Position numbers and translations under genes: made by a program | Assembly (NCBI GenBank): GCA_009778165.1 | Contig: WRKF01000187.1 | Location: forward strand, 1-59,746 | DNA length: 59,746 nt | Reading direction: 5' to 3' | Origin: Defluviitaleaceae bacterium | GTDB lineage: Bacteria > Bacillota > Clostridia > Lachnospirales > UBA5962 | Notes under the pieces: model-generated | Databases searched by the model: none | The model's input: only the letters and a program-made list of their open reading frames with translations | Told to the model about the DNA's origin: nothing | In this document: in pieces, positions 33,637 through 41,980 of the stretch | Position numbering within the stretch: the first letter of the stretch is position 1 | Layout of the letters: every line of letters starts with the position of its first letter

Positions 33637-35026
33637 TATATCTCCACCTTATACCACTTTTTGTATCTTCCAACACCACCCCCATTTGCGTAATCTGCTG
33701 CCGTATCTTATCGGCTAGGGCGTAGTCTTTTGCTTTTCTTGCCTCTTCTCTTTGCTTTATAAGATCTTCTATTTCCTCGTTAATCTCTTTGCTCTCTTCA
33801 AACTTTAGCCCCAAAATTTGACACATATCCGTTATCTCTCTCCGAATCTCTTCTGCAAGGTGCAGGGGGCTTTGCTCTGTTACGTGCAAATTAGCAAACT
33901 TTACGTAGTCGAAAATAATGCTGATTGCAAGGGCAGTGTTAAAATCATCTTTCAGTGCCTGCTCAAAATCATGCCTAAATTTTTTTGTGTCTTTTGTACT
34001 AGCCAAAACATCTGTCAAAGTTTCTCCCGAATTCTCTTGTTTGTTTTCCACTATGAACTGTAGGTTCTTTAAGCATTGGGTAATACGGGCTAACCCCATT
34101 TTTGCACTTTCCAACAGCTCCCTGCTAAAATCTATTGTGCTGCGGTAGTGGTGAGATAATATATAAAAACGCAGGGTATTATAGCCTACATTGTTTGCTA
34201 CATCTCTTATTGTGAAAAAGTTACCTTCAGACTTTGACATTTTTTTGCTTTCGATATTAATAAAACCATTGTGCATAAAGAAATTTGCGAAAGGAGCTTT
34301 ATTCGCACAACAGCTTTGTGCGATTTCATTTTCGTGATGGGGAAAAAGCAAATCTATGCCGCCGCCGTGTATATCTATCGTTGAACCTAGGTATTTTTTT
34401 GCCATCGCACTACACTCTATGTGCCAACCCGGTCTTCCTTGCCCCCAAGGAGATTCAAAAAAAGGCTCATCTTTCTTTTTTGCTTTCCATAGTACAAAGT
34501 CGTCTGGATTCCTTTTGTGATTATCCTCTTCTAGCCGACTTTGGGATTGCTCTTGGTTTACCTTCTTCAGTATACCGTACTTCGGAAAAGTTGCAGTGTC
34601 AAAGTATACACTACCTTCTGTTTCGTATGCGTGGTTCATGGTAACAAGAGTCTGTATCATCTGTATTATGCTCTCCATTTCTTCCGTTACCTTTGGGGAA
34701 AATGTTGGAGCAAGGATATTTAGACCATTCATATCTGTTCGGGCTTCATTTATATATCGGATACTTATAGCATCCATTGTAGTATTTTCAGCTAATGCCC
34801 TTTGTATAATTTTATCGTCTACATCTGTAAAATTTTGTACATAATTTACAATATAGCCTTGGTTTTCCAAAAATCGGCGTACCGTATCAAAAACTACCAA
34901 AGGTCTGGCGTTGCCCACATGAAGATAATCGTAAACAGTCGGACCGCACACATACATTTTTATATGACCCTTTTCTAGCGGGGTAAAATCTTCCTTTTCT
35001 TTTGTTATGGAATTAAAAATTTTCAT
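33629..35026 (-). CDS. cysS: Cysteinyl-tRNA synthetase
   Basis: 465 residues from ATG 35026; the longer frame from 35086 would overlap ispF. Class I motifs: the zinc-binding [19 protein letters not shown] (HVGN is the HIGH equivalent), [32 protein letters not shown] and [10 protein letters not shown]. It charges tRNA-Cys. It lies 26 bases after ispF and heads the coupled genes mrnC-rlmB-rae1. No T-box leader is visible upstream. Confidence 0.96.
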   Translation of the reverse strand: MKIFNSITKEKEDFTPLEKGHIKMYVCGPTVYDYLHVGNARPLVVFDTVRRFLENQGYIVNYVQNFTDVDDKIIQRALAENTTMDAISIRYINEARTDMNGLNILAPTFSPKVTEEMESIIQMIQTLVTMNHAYETEGSVYFDTATFPKYGILKKVNQEQSQSRLEEDNHKRNPDDFVLWKAKKKDEPFFESPWGQGRPGWHIECSAMAKKYLGSTIDIHGGGIDLLFPHHENEIAQSCCANKAPFANFFMHNGFINIESKKMSKSEGNFFTIRDVANNVGYNTLRFYILSHHYRSTIDFSRELLESAKMGLARITQCLKNLQFIVENKQENSGETLTDVLASTKDTKKFRHDFEQALKDDFNTALAISIIFDYVKFANLHVTEQSPLHLAEEIRREITDMCQILGLKFEESKEINEEIEDLIKQREEARKAKDYALADKIRQQITQMGVVLEDTKSGIRWRYIE

Positions 35027-35052
35027 TACATATCTCACTATACATCTATAAT

Positions 35053-35556
35053 CTACATCTTCTGTTCGGAGTGCTGCAATAAGCAAATTGCTTGTGCTGC
35101 CATACCTTCTTTGCGCCCTGTAAAGCCTAGCCCTTCTTCTGTTGTGGCTTTTATGTTTATTTTTTGGGGGGATATATTTAGTGCTGCTGCCATGTTTTTT
35201 GCCATTTCGTTTCTGTAATGGTTTATTTTGGGTTCTTGAGCAATTAGCGTGGCATCTATATTTATTATAGAATACCCGTCAGAATCAATAAGAGAACTCG
35301 TCCTTTTTAGCAGTTCCATACTATTTATGTCCTTATATTGATCATCTGTGTCGGGAAACTGATAGCCAATATCTCCAAGACCTGCCGCTCCCAACAGAGC
35401 ATCTATAACAGCATGAGCCAACACATCTCCATCTGAATGAGCCAACAGCCCGTACTGTTTGCCGTCAACCTCATATTTTATGTTCACGCCCCCAAGGATC
35501 AAATCCCTGTTTGGTATCAATTCGTGTACATCATAACCTATACCAATTTTTTGCAT
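35053..35556 (-). CDS. ispF: 2-C-methyl-D-erythritol 2,4-cyclodiphosphate synthase
   Basis: 167 residues from ATG 35556, with GAGAGGG 8 bases upstream. Family motifs: [11 protein letters not shown] (zinc-binding Asp and His), [45 protein letters not shown] and [21 protein letters not shown]. It makes MEcPP in the non-mevalonate isoprenoid pathway, which also supplies the polyprenyl carriers used by the PMTs. The ispF-cysS neighbourhood is common in Firmicutes. Confidence 0.96.
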   Translation of the reverse strand: MQKIGIGYDVHELIPNRDLILGGVNIKYEVDGKQYGLLAHSDGDVLAHAVIDALLGAAGLGDIGYQFPDTDDQYKDINSMELLKRTSSLIDSDGYSIINIDATLIAQEPKINHYRNEMAKNMAAALNISPQKINIKATTEEGLGFTGRKEGMAAQAICLLQHSEQKM

Positions 35557-35643
35557 TTTAAAATCCCTCTCATTAAACATTAAGGCTGGTGAAGTGTTGC
35601 AGGTGTTAACTTTAAAACAGAACATTTTTAAAACGAGAAAATC

Positions 35644-36852
35644 TCAATGAAGATCGCTATATTCCGCCAACAACAAACCTTCTAAAAACAGGGAGAAAGT
35701 CCACATAGCATCACTTATTTTGTAAGGCCAGTTTTCGTTGATGTAGTGGAAGTCATCTCTTGGGCTGTGCAATACCCTAACTGTCAGTGCATAATCTCCG
35801 TAATGTGCAAAACCCCAACCTTCATCTGATAATATTAAATCAGCTCCAAGAAGAAACACAACTGTATGCCCATGATACAAAAATACTAATTGGTCGCTAG
35901 AGGCAAAAGCAATGTCCGGAACTGTAGCTATTTGGATGTCGTGACTTTCTCTAATGTTTTGCGCCACTTCCGACACGGTGTTTGTAACACTGTTTTGGTA
36001 TGGTCCGGAATCCGGGCGAGCAAGGGGATGAGTCATGTTATTGGCGTAACCTGCTCCATAAACAAAAAATTCTCCCTCAAACAATACATCGGCATTTATC
36101 ATCATTACGATGTTATTGCGTTCTTGTTGGGTTAGTCTGTTGTAGTATACATGAGCACCTAGCAAACCTATTTCTTCTGCACCAAAAAACACATACACTA
36201 TCGTATGATAGTTGTCCATGTCAATAATGCGTTGGGCAGATTCCAGCAAAAGCGATGTGCCTGACGCATTGTCGCTGGCTCCCGGATACGGTAAACTGTC
36301 GTAATGGGCACCAACAACAATCTTGCGTTCACTTTGCCCCGGAACAGTAAGAATAACGTTTTGGCTTAAGTTACGCAAATAAAAATCTTCTGCACCCCAA
36401 TTATTGGCTAGTGTATATCGAGGATGTTGCCACATCATACTCCATACCAATGGACTATACATAGAAAATTCCTGCACTTCTATGTAATCCCAAGTATGCC
36501 CCATAGCCAAAAGTTCTTCTACAATCCAAGCGGCTGCCTCTTTTTCTCGGTATGTAAAAGGCATACGACCATATAGATTATCGTTCATGAACTCTATATG
36601 CCTTACGGCAATTTCACCGTGGGGAGTATCTTGTAGCAAAAGCTGTGGTGAACGCAAATTCACAAAATTGTCGGGATTCCATGGGTCGCTGTCGTACGTG
36701 TCATAGACTACCTCGTCTTCCACCACAGGTTCAACCTCTTCAATTTCAATTGCAGGGTATTGAGGCTGTTCAACAACGGGTTCGTATTCTGTATTTGTGA
36801 CGCAAGATGTAAACAATACAACGGGCATTAACACTAAAAGTTTTTTTAACAT
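35644..36852 (-). CDS. M28-family peptidase, lipoprotein
   Basis: 402 residues. The lipobox LFTSC places C17 as the lipidated residue. An acidic Pro/Val/Glu linker (residues 20-55) precedes the catalytic domain. Zinc ligands and general base: VVGAHYDSLPYPGASDNASG (His, Asp) and YVFFGAEEIGLLGAHVYY (Glu-Glu). It is an extracellular aminopeptidase or carboxypeptidase feeding on peptides, anchored to the membrane. It is followed 87 bases later by ispF, which probably has its own promoter. Confidence 0.9.
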   Translation of the reverse strand: MLKKLLVLMPVVLFTSCVTNTEYEPVVEQPQYPAIEIEEVEPVVEDEVVYDTYDSDPWNPDNFVNLRSPQLLLQDTPHGEIAVRHIEFMNDNLYGRMPFTYREKEAAAWIVEELLAMGHTWDYIEVQEFSMYSPLVWSMMWQHPRYTLANNWGAEDFYLRNLSQNVILTVPGQSERKIVVGAHYDSLPYPGASDNASGTSLLLESAQRIIDMDNYHTIVYVFFGAEEIGLLGAHVYYNRLTQQERNNIVMMINADVLFEGEFFVYGAGYANNMTHPLARPDSGPYQNSVTNTVSEVAQNIRESHDIQIATVPDIAFASSDQLVFLYHGHTVVFLLGADLILSDEGWGFAHYGDYALTVRVLHSPRDDFHYINENWPYKISDAMWTFSLFLEGLLLAEYSDLH

Positions 36853-36862
36853 GATAGTCTCC

Positions 36863-37087
36863 TTACGCCATCTTGGCTTTTTCTAAATGTTCCAGGCAGA
36901 ATTTTGAAAAATTCTCCATACTATACTTTGTTGTCCCCACAACCCCCGCTTGTACATTTATCCAAAAACATGCAGGAACTTCCCCTTGTTCTAAATTTTT
37001 TTCGATACAAGGATCGCAACCCATTTCTTGGTTAGTTGGGTGATGGGGACAATCTAAAACCGTACATGTGCAAAAATGCTTTTTCAT
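36863..37087 (-). CDS. Small cysteine-rich protein (DUF6485-like)
   Basis: 74 residues with six cysteines: FCTCTVLDCPHH, GCDPCIEKNLEQGEVPACF and a late FCLEHLEK. The spacing recalls the DUF6485 family of Clostridial metal-binding proteins, where the cysteines probably hold Zn or Fe. Cytosolic. It overlaps the SRPBCC gene by an ATGA and precedes the M28 gene by 10 bases. Function unknown. Confidence 0.7.
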   Translation of the reverse strand: MKKHFCTCTVLDCPHHPTNQEMGCDPCIEKNLEQGEVPACFWINVQAGVVGTTKYSMENFSKFCLEHLEKAKMA

Positions 37088-37512
37088 GTGTTTTTTTCTC
37101 CTTTTGTTAGAATCTTATTTAGCAGATGCTCTCGCATCATTTTTTTCCATCCACTAGCCAACATTATTTTTGTAAGCCATTGTGAACCCCTAAAACCACT
37201 ATGTTCAAGAGAAAGTGTAGTTTTACCATCTTCTTCAACAAGCGTCCATTTCACAACCGTATCAAGCCTTGGTTTTGCTGATGTGCATTTATATGACAAA
37301 AAAACTCCGGCATCAAAATCCATCACCGTGTTATGGAATGTGCCATTGAAAAAAGCATTAGGCTTGATTTCAAAAACAAACTCCTGGTTTTTCTCTAAAG
37401 AAAATCCTTTTGATGGCATACACCAAGAACTCAGCAATGTATCTTGTGTTAAAAAATCCCAAACCACTTCCTTTGTGGTTGGATAGGTCTTTTTAAGTTG
37501 TATTAACCCCAT
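37084..37512 (-). CDS. SRPBCC (AHSA1/CalC-like) protein
   Basis: 142 residues from ATG 37512, with GAGGAG upstream; an N-terminal extension in frame to 37617 lacks a ribosome site. The START-like hydrophobic-pocket fold is indicated by KTYPTTKEVVWDFLTQDTLL and VVKWTLVEEDGKTTLSLEHSGF, with a C-terminal helix (WKKMMREHLLNKIL). Such proteins bind small lipophilic ligands; the ligand is unknown. First gene of a small cluster with the Cys-rich gene. Confidence 0.8.
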   Translation of the reverse strand: MGLIQLKKTYPTTKEVVWDFLTQDTLLSSWCMPSKGFSLEKNQEFVFEIKPNAFFNGTFHNTVMDFDAGVFLSYKCTSAKPRLDTVVKWTLVEEDGKTTLSLEHSGFRGSQWLTKIMLASGWKKMMREHLLNKILTKGEKNT

Positions 37513-38091
37513 AATAACGCCATTCTCCTCTCGAAATGCAAACACCGTACCCCATCGCCATAAAACGGCAAGGCACAGAAAACTGAACCCCCATACAGAT
37601 AACATAGTATAACACAAATTCTACAAAATTTGCAAGAATGTGTTTTTTGGAACACGGAAATTTAGTTTCAATAGATTTTCAAGAATCTAACAAACAAGGC
37701 TCCCGAATCTTTGAGAAAATGTAATTTAATCACAAAAGTTTAATTATATTAACCGGGTTAAGCAAACAGTCAAACATAAGTCCTGAAAAAGGTGTTTTTA
37801 CAGATTGTCTGTTATGGGATAAATTCAAGGATTTTTTTGGGAATCTATAATATTGCGAAAAAAACTAAGAGATAGTTATAATCGCAAACAATTTCGGCAT
37901 ATTACAGCAAATTTCTTGGAAAAAAAATAAAAAACAAACACAATATAGTTTGTTATTGCTAAAAATTTCCTGTATACTGTTCATATATGTGTCAAGTCCT
38001 ATGCTTGCTACTCTAAATCACAAAATGTGATTTTTAAAGCTGGGACAATCGTTACGGAAAGTACTGTATTTGTATAGGAGGGTTTCTCTTT
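37513..38091. other. Divergent intergenic region before gntP
   Basis: 579 bases of AT-rich DNA with no protein-like frame. It contains the gntP promoter (37950-37978) and AGGAGGG at about 38077. The sequence TCACAAAATGTGA (38018-38030) is a short perfect-arm palindrome between that promoter and gntP, and could be an operator. Confidence 0.5.
37950..37978 (+). promoter_or_regulatory. Promoter of the GntP-type permease gene
   Basis: TTGTTA (37950-37955) and TATACT (37973-37978) with a 17-base spacer. The leader to the ATG at 38092 is about 105 bases. Confidence 0.65.
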
Positions 38092-39453
38092 ATGGAAGGT
38101 ATTGCTCTAATGATTGCATTTATCATTTTGGTTGCAGTGATGATTTATGCGATTTCAAAACTAAAACTGCATCCTTTTTTAGCAATTTTGCTAACTGCAC
38201 TTGTGCTTGCCTTTATTTCTGGCATATCGCCATCCGATATACCGGGTGTTATTGGGGCAGGTTTTTCCGGCATTTTTGCAAGCATTGGTATTGTTATTTT
38301 GCTTGGAGGTTTGATCGGCTTTATTTTGGAAAAAACAGGCGGGGCGTTTAAAATCGCTAATATGGTAATAAACCTTGTTGGAAAGGCTAGCCCATCGCTT
38401 GCAATGGTTTTAATGGGGTGGGTTGTATCTATACCAGTTTTTTGCGACAGTGGTTTTGTTATTATGAACCCTGTTAGAAGGTCTATTGTTAAGCGTTCTG
38501 GCACAAGTGGTGTTAGTACCTCGCTTGGGCTTGGTGGCGGTCTTTATATCTCGCATGTTCTTGTTCCGCCAACACCTGGCCCTATTGCAGCCGCAAACGA
38601 GCTTGGGCTTGCTGACAACCTAGTGCTTGTTATTGGCGTTGGTGCTCTTATTTCTATACCTATAATTATTGTTACGTACCTATATGCAGAATTTTGTGGC
38701 AAAAGAACAAAATCCGCAGAAGACCATGAGCTTGCAAAAGATGCTACAGTAAAATCGTACGAAGATATTGTTAAAGAATATGGCACAATGCCAAGTGGGT
38801 TTTTGTCGCTTGCGCCTGTTCTTGTGCCAATTATTGCAATGACATTTGGTACTGTTGGTGCTTTTTTGGGCTGGGAAGGCAACCTGCGCCAGTTTAGCAA
38901 TTTTACAGGAAACGCCGTTATAGCCTTGGCGCTTGGAACAATATGTGCCGTTGTGCTTTTGGCAAAATCCAAAAAAATATCCGATTTTAACACACTTACA
39001 AATGATACCCTAAAAACAATGGGACCTATTTTGTTTATAACTGGTTCTGGGGGTGCGCTTGGTCAGGTTATACGTTCAAGCGGATTGGTAGATTTTGTTG
39101 CTGCCAATGCAGATGCGTTAATTGGTCTTGGAGTGTTTTTCCCGTTCTTGATTGCGGCTGTTCTAAAAACTGCCCAGGGATCCTCTACAGTAGCGATTGT
39201 TACAACTGCATCTATTATGGCACCACTAATGGGTATTCTCGGCTTTACTACAAACTTTGCAGCGGCACTTGTGGTAATGGCGATCGGTGCTGGTTCAATG
39301 ATGGCATCTCATGCAAACGACTCTTATTTTTGGGTTGTTACAAGGTTGTCTGACATGACACCAGAGCAAGGCTATAAAAACTGGACCTCTATGACTGTTG
39401 TCCAAGGTCTTACTGCTATTATTGCAATTTTTGTTGCTTCGCTCTTTATATAA
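38092..39453 (+). CDS. GntP-family gluconate/organic acid permease
   Basis: 453 residues with AGGAGGG upstream. About 12 hydrophobic helices and GntP-family motifs: LHPFLAILLTALVLAF, GWVVSIPVFCDSGFVIMNP, SHVLVPPTPGPIAAA and LKTAQGSSTVAIVTTASIM near the end. It imports gluconate or a related hydroxy acid with protons (or sodium). No gluconate kinase, dehydratase or regulator is adjacent, so the substrate cannot be set from context. Codon choice is more T-rich at third positions (GCTTGG-type Leu/Gly runs) than in the neighbours, a possible sign of transfer. Confidence 0.9.
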   Translation: MEGIALMIAFIILVAVMIYAISKLKLHPFLAILLTALVLAFISGISPSDIPGVIGAGFSGIFASIGIVILLGGLIGFILEKTGGAFKIANMVINLVGKASPSLAMVLMGWVVSIPVFCDSGFVIMNPVRRSIVKRSGTSGVSTSLGLGGGLYISHVLVPPTPGPIAAANELGLADNLVLVIGVGALISIPIIIVTYLYAEFCGKRTKSAEDHELAKDATVKSYEDIVKEYGTMPSGFLSLAPVLVPIIAMTFGTVGAFLGWEGNLRQFSNFTGNAVIALALGTICAVVLLAKSKKISDFNTLTNDTLKTMGPILFITGSGGALGQVIRSSGLVDFVAANADALIGLGVFFPFLIAAVLKTAQGSSTVAIVTTASIMAPLMGILGFTTNFAAALVVMAIGAGSMMASHANDSYFWVVTRLSDMTPEQGYKNWTSMTVVQGLTAIIAIFVASLFI

Positions 39454-39467
39454 ATTTCGGGTGGTGT

Positions 39468-39583
39468 TACAGCAGTTCCGTTTTAAATTAGCCCTTTAAA
39501 TCCACACTAAACTGCTGAATTTAGGAAGCTATTCCACTTAATTTTATTTTAAAAAGGGCTAGAATTAAGTGGAATAGCTATAC
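39468..39583. repeat. MITE-like element, family B copy 2
   Basis: It is nearly identical to 5009-5126: AGCAGTT...AACTGCT (39471-39516) and a perfect 17-bp stem (39527-39543 with 39563-39579), with the inner loop ATTTTAAAAAGGGCTAG unchanged. It starts 15 bases after the gntP stop. Confidence 0.9.
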
Positions 39584-39621
39584 AACAACTTGTTGAGAAT
39601 ATCTATCTCGCTGAATCGTTA

Positions 39622-39870
39622 TAATCACCCCACCCGGACATTTTCCACTTGTTTCGTTAGCATACATACTGTATAATGGAGTTATCTTTCTGATTACAGG
39701 ATTTTTCTGTTTTTTCTAATACAAAGTATCACATAGAGTGTGACATAGAGTGTGACATAAAGAGTTTCAAAGTTCGCATTAGAATAGTGTTTCCGAAAGC
39801 AATTTTTATTGATTTCTCAAAAGCCCAACCAAGATTTTTCGCCGTTTTTACCCCTAATGTATGCGTGTTT
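39622..39870. repeat. Long intergenic repeat C, copy 1
   Basis: About 240 bases that align along their length with 48684-48930. Shared blocks are CGGACATTTT, ACTGTATAATGG, GTTATCTT, the tandem 12-mer TCACATAGAGTG / TGACATAGAGTG / TGACATAAAGAG, AGTTCGCATTAGAA, TTTCC.AAAGCAATTTTT and CCCAACCAAG. No conserved protein frame was found. It fills most of the gap between gntP and the next gene. Confidence 0.8.
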
Positions 39871-39903
39871 AATAGTGGGAATACGCCCTAATTTAAAATT
39901 TAA

Positions 39904-40455
39904 TCATTTAAAAATATAAGTGGTTTTTTGATTATTTACAAGCCCTATATTTCTATGGTAATCTAAAAGATTTTTCCCGTGCTCTGTTATATCCACTGTA
40001 ATAACATAATCGTCTTGTAGTAGTAAAATTTTCTGTAACCCCATTTCTAACCATAAACGGTAGGTTAAATGGCACATATAACCACCGGTATCCAAAAGAA
40101 AATTATCTTTCTTATACTGGTTATTTACTGTGATAGCTACAGGTAAATGGTAAAAACCTTTTTCATACGTTTTTATATTTTGATGTTTTGTGTAAGCATA
40201 TAATGCCCACCAGTCAGACACTGTGTAACCTGTATATAAAGAGAATGTGTAAGGCATTTTTTCTCCTTCCAAAGAATCCCAGTAATCTTTAGGCGTAAGA
40301 ATAGCTACAAGGTCACCCCTAGTTAATTCATCACGGCGATTTTGTATATTAATAAACAATAGAAATTTATCGTGATATTTAACTCTCAAATCACTGATAA
40401 TTACACCATGTTGTAAAATTTCATACTCTTCTTTAGTTTTTGTGAAATCAAACAT
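39904..40455 (-). CDS. Hypothetical protein with retropepsin-like DTG motif
   Basis: 183 residues from ATG 40455, with GGAGGAG 5 bases upstream. Residues about 115-145 read LPVAITVNNQYKKDNFLLDTGG and then YMCHLTYRLWLEMGL. A hydrophobic-hydrophobic-DTG motif followed by a helix like (L)xxxLGL is the signature of retropepsin-like aspartic proteases. The usual third residue after DTG (Ala/Ser) is Gly here. The N-terminal 110 residues are not recognised. It has no signal peptide. Such domains act as dimers; whether this one is active is unproven. It is alone in an accessory stretch. Confidence 0.55.
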   Translation of the reverse strand: MFDFTKTKEEYEILQHGVIISDLRVKYHDKFLLFINIQNRRDELTRGDLVAILTPKDYWDSLEGEKMPYTFSLYTGYTVSDWWALYAYTKHQNIKTYEKGFYHLPVAITVNNQYKKDNFLLDTGGYMCHLTYRLWLEMGLQKILLLQDDYVITVDITEHGKNLLDYHRNIGLVNNQKTTYIFK

Positions 40456-40719
40456 ATTTTCTCCTCCAGCGGTCAACGTGCAGATGGTGATTTGGTGATG
40501 CCGATGGTTCGTGTTATGTTGTAATTATAATATCAAGTTTTTGGTGTGTCAATACTATTTTTTGGAAAATCCACGGTCGTTTCGTGAAATTTCTAAAGCG
40601 AATTAAAACTAAAGTTTCGTGTCAGATGTAAACAATTTTTTCAGACTTGCAGTATATATATCATAAATAACGAAAATTCAGTTTATAAAATTTGACAAAT
40701 ATATGGGGAGCTTGATATA

Positions 40720-41121
40720 ATGGCAGGAAAGGGCATTGTAAAAGACACGAATGCATTTTAAAAACCTAATTCAACGAGTTTTACACTTAGCCACCAACGA
40801 AGATGACCTCGTTCTTGACAGTTTTCTTGGCTTTGGAACAACGGCGGCAGTAGCCAAGCAGGCAGCTACATATACATTACAACAGAACATTTAACAGCGG
40901 TACAGCTTGATGAAATTCCCAAAGACCTAGCAGATAACGAGCGTTTGTTAATATATGCTCCAGCTTTTGACATCGGACTTGGAAAACGGTACGATAATAT
41001 AAACGCACGGAAAATCCCACAGTCAGTGTTAGATAAATGCGAATATGGCACGGATAACTACAACCTAAATATTGTTAGCCCACCGGAACTGGACGAGGAA
41101 GAATGGGAGGATTTTGAGTAA
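40720..41121 (+). pseudogene. Broken DNA methyltransferase, C-terminal part
   Basis: Three frames together give a recognisable protein end: MAGKGIVKDTNAF (from 40720), then NLIQRVLHLATNEDDLVLDS-FLGFGTTAAVA (from 40763), then YIYITTEHLTAVQLDEIPKDL through VLDKCEYGTDNYNLNI to the stop at 41121. The middle part is the SAM-binding motif I region (D-S-F-G-x-G-T-T) of type III/Mod-like beta-class adenine methyltransferases; in active enzymes it reads DxFxGSGTT, so FLGFG is already altered. At least two frameshifts and loss of the N-terminus make it inactive. It is a relic of a restriction-modification system. Confidence 0.8.
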
Positions 41122-41180
41122 TTTAATAACTTGCCAAAAAAACGTTATATTATAACCATAGTCAAAAAAGGAGACCAACC

Positions 41181-41432
41181 ATGCAAAAACCAGAAACCTT
41201 GACAATCAAACAGCAACTAATCAATGAAATTGAGCTACTCCCGGAGAGTTCGTTAAAAGCCGTATACGATTTTGTTTTATTTGGAAAAAAAGACTTCTCA
41301 AACGATACAATTTTATCTAAAAATGAGCAGAACGCACAATATTTAGCAAAACTAAACAGACGTTTGGAAAACGCTGAAAAAGGGAATATTATTGCCAAAA
41401 CGCTAGAAGAATTGGAAGACATGGCAAAATGA
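41181..41432 (+). CDS. Antitoxin of a YoeB-type toxin-antitoxin pair
   Basis: 83 residues, with AAGGAG 7 bases before the ATG. The helical N-terminus IKQQLINEIELLPESSLKAV resembles small antitoxins of the DUF2281/RelB sort. The C-terminus, KRRLENAEKGNIIAKTLEEL-like, is the charged segment that usually wraps the toxin. Its last codons overlap the toxin start (ATGA). It should neutralise the toxin and repress the operon. The DNA-binding fold is not obvious from sequence. Confidence 0.8.
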   Translation: MQKPETLTIKQQLINEIELLPESSLKAVYDFVLFGKKDFSNDTILSKNEQNAQYLAKLNRRLENAEKGNIIAKTLEELEDMAK

Positions 41433-41686
41433 GAATAACCTTTGAATCTGAGGCGTTTGAGGAGTACGTAACGTGGCAAAAGACCAACAAAAAAATCGCT
41501 GTAAAGATAAACGCCTTAATAAGAAGCATACAACGGGACGGCTTGCTTAGCGGTTTAGGTAAGCCCGAGCCGCTTAAACACATAAAGGCGTATAGCCGTC
41601 GCATAGATAAAACCAACAGGCTTGTATATGTGGCGGTTGAGGGCGGCATTTTGATTATCTCATGTGAAGGGCATTACAAAGATTAG
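41429..41686 (+). CDS. YoeB/Txe-family mRNA interferase toxin
   Basis: 85 residues, the usual length. The YoeB catalytic set is visible: E47 in GKPEPLK, R64 in NRLVY and H82-Y83 at the C-terminus (EGHYKD). YoeB binds the ribosome and cleaves mRNA in the A site. Co-translated with the antitoxin through the ATGA overlap. It sits between a methyltransferase relic and a transposase relic, as expected for an accessory island. Confidence 0.92.
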   Translation: MRITFESEAFEEYVTWQKTNKKIAVKINALIRSIQRDGLLSGLGKPEPLKHIKAYSRRIDKTNRLVYVAVEGGILIISCEGHYKD

Positions 41687-41946
41687 TGGGAGGTCTACAA
41701 GGTCGGTGTAAAAAATGCGACTTGGACCGAAGAAATGCCTTAAAAGAAATCGGCATACCTGTTGATATTATCGAAAAGATTATGCCAAAGATTTGGTCTG
41801 TTTTGCCTATTCGCTGGATTGTGGAGCGTAGCCTTGGGTGGGCAACTCATTCCCGCAGATTATCTAAGGATTACGAAATTAGCACCGAATCTGCCGAAAA
41901 TATGCTCATGGTTTCACATTTAGCCACGTTGTTGGGGCGTTTTTGA
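41686..41946 (+). pseudogene. IS5-type transposase C-terminal fragment
   Basis: The frame 41686-41946 ends with VLPIRWIVERSLGWATHSRR, LSKDYEISTESAENMLMVSH and LATLLGRF. W-x-V-E-R-(S/T)-x-x-W with the following RRLxKDYE is the C-terminal DDE glutamate region of IS5/IS1182-like transposases. Only about 60 residues of the C-terminus remain and no terminal repeats are evident. It marks a decayed insertion sequence next to the toxin gene. Confidence 0.8.
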
Positions 41947-41980
41947 GGATGGGTTCTAAAAATAAATGGAGGCTGCTAAA

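Noticed and set aside
34985-35060. T-box leader upstream of cysS
   Set aside because: The gap to ispF is only 26 bases and has no room for the T-box structure.
40720-41121. Intact DNA methyltransferase
   Set aside because: The recognisable parts lie in three frames, the N-terminus with the DPPY-type catalytic motif is missing and motif I is altered.
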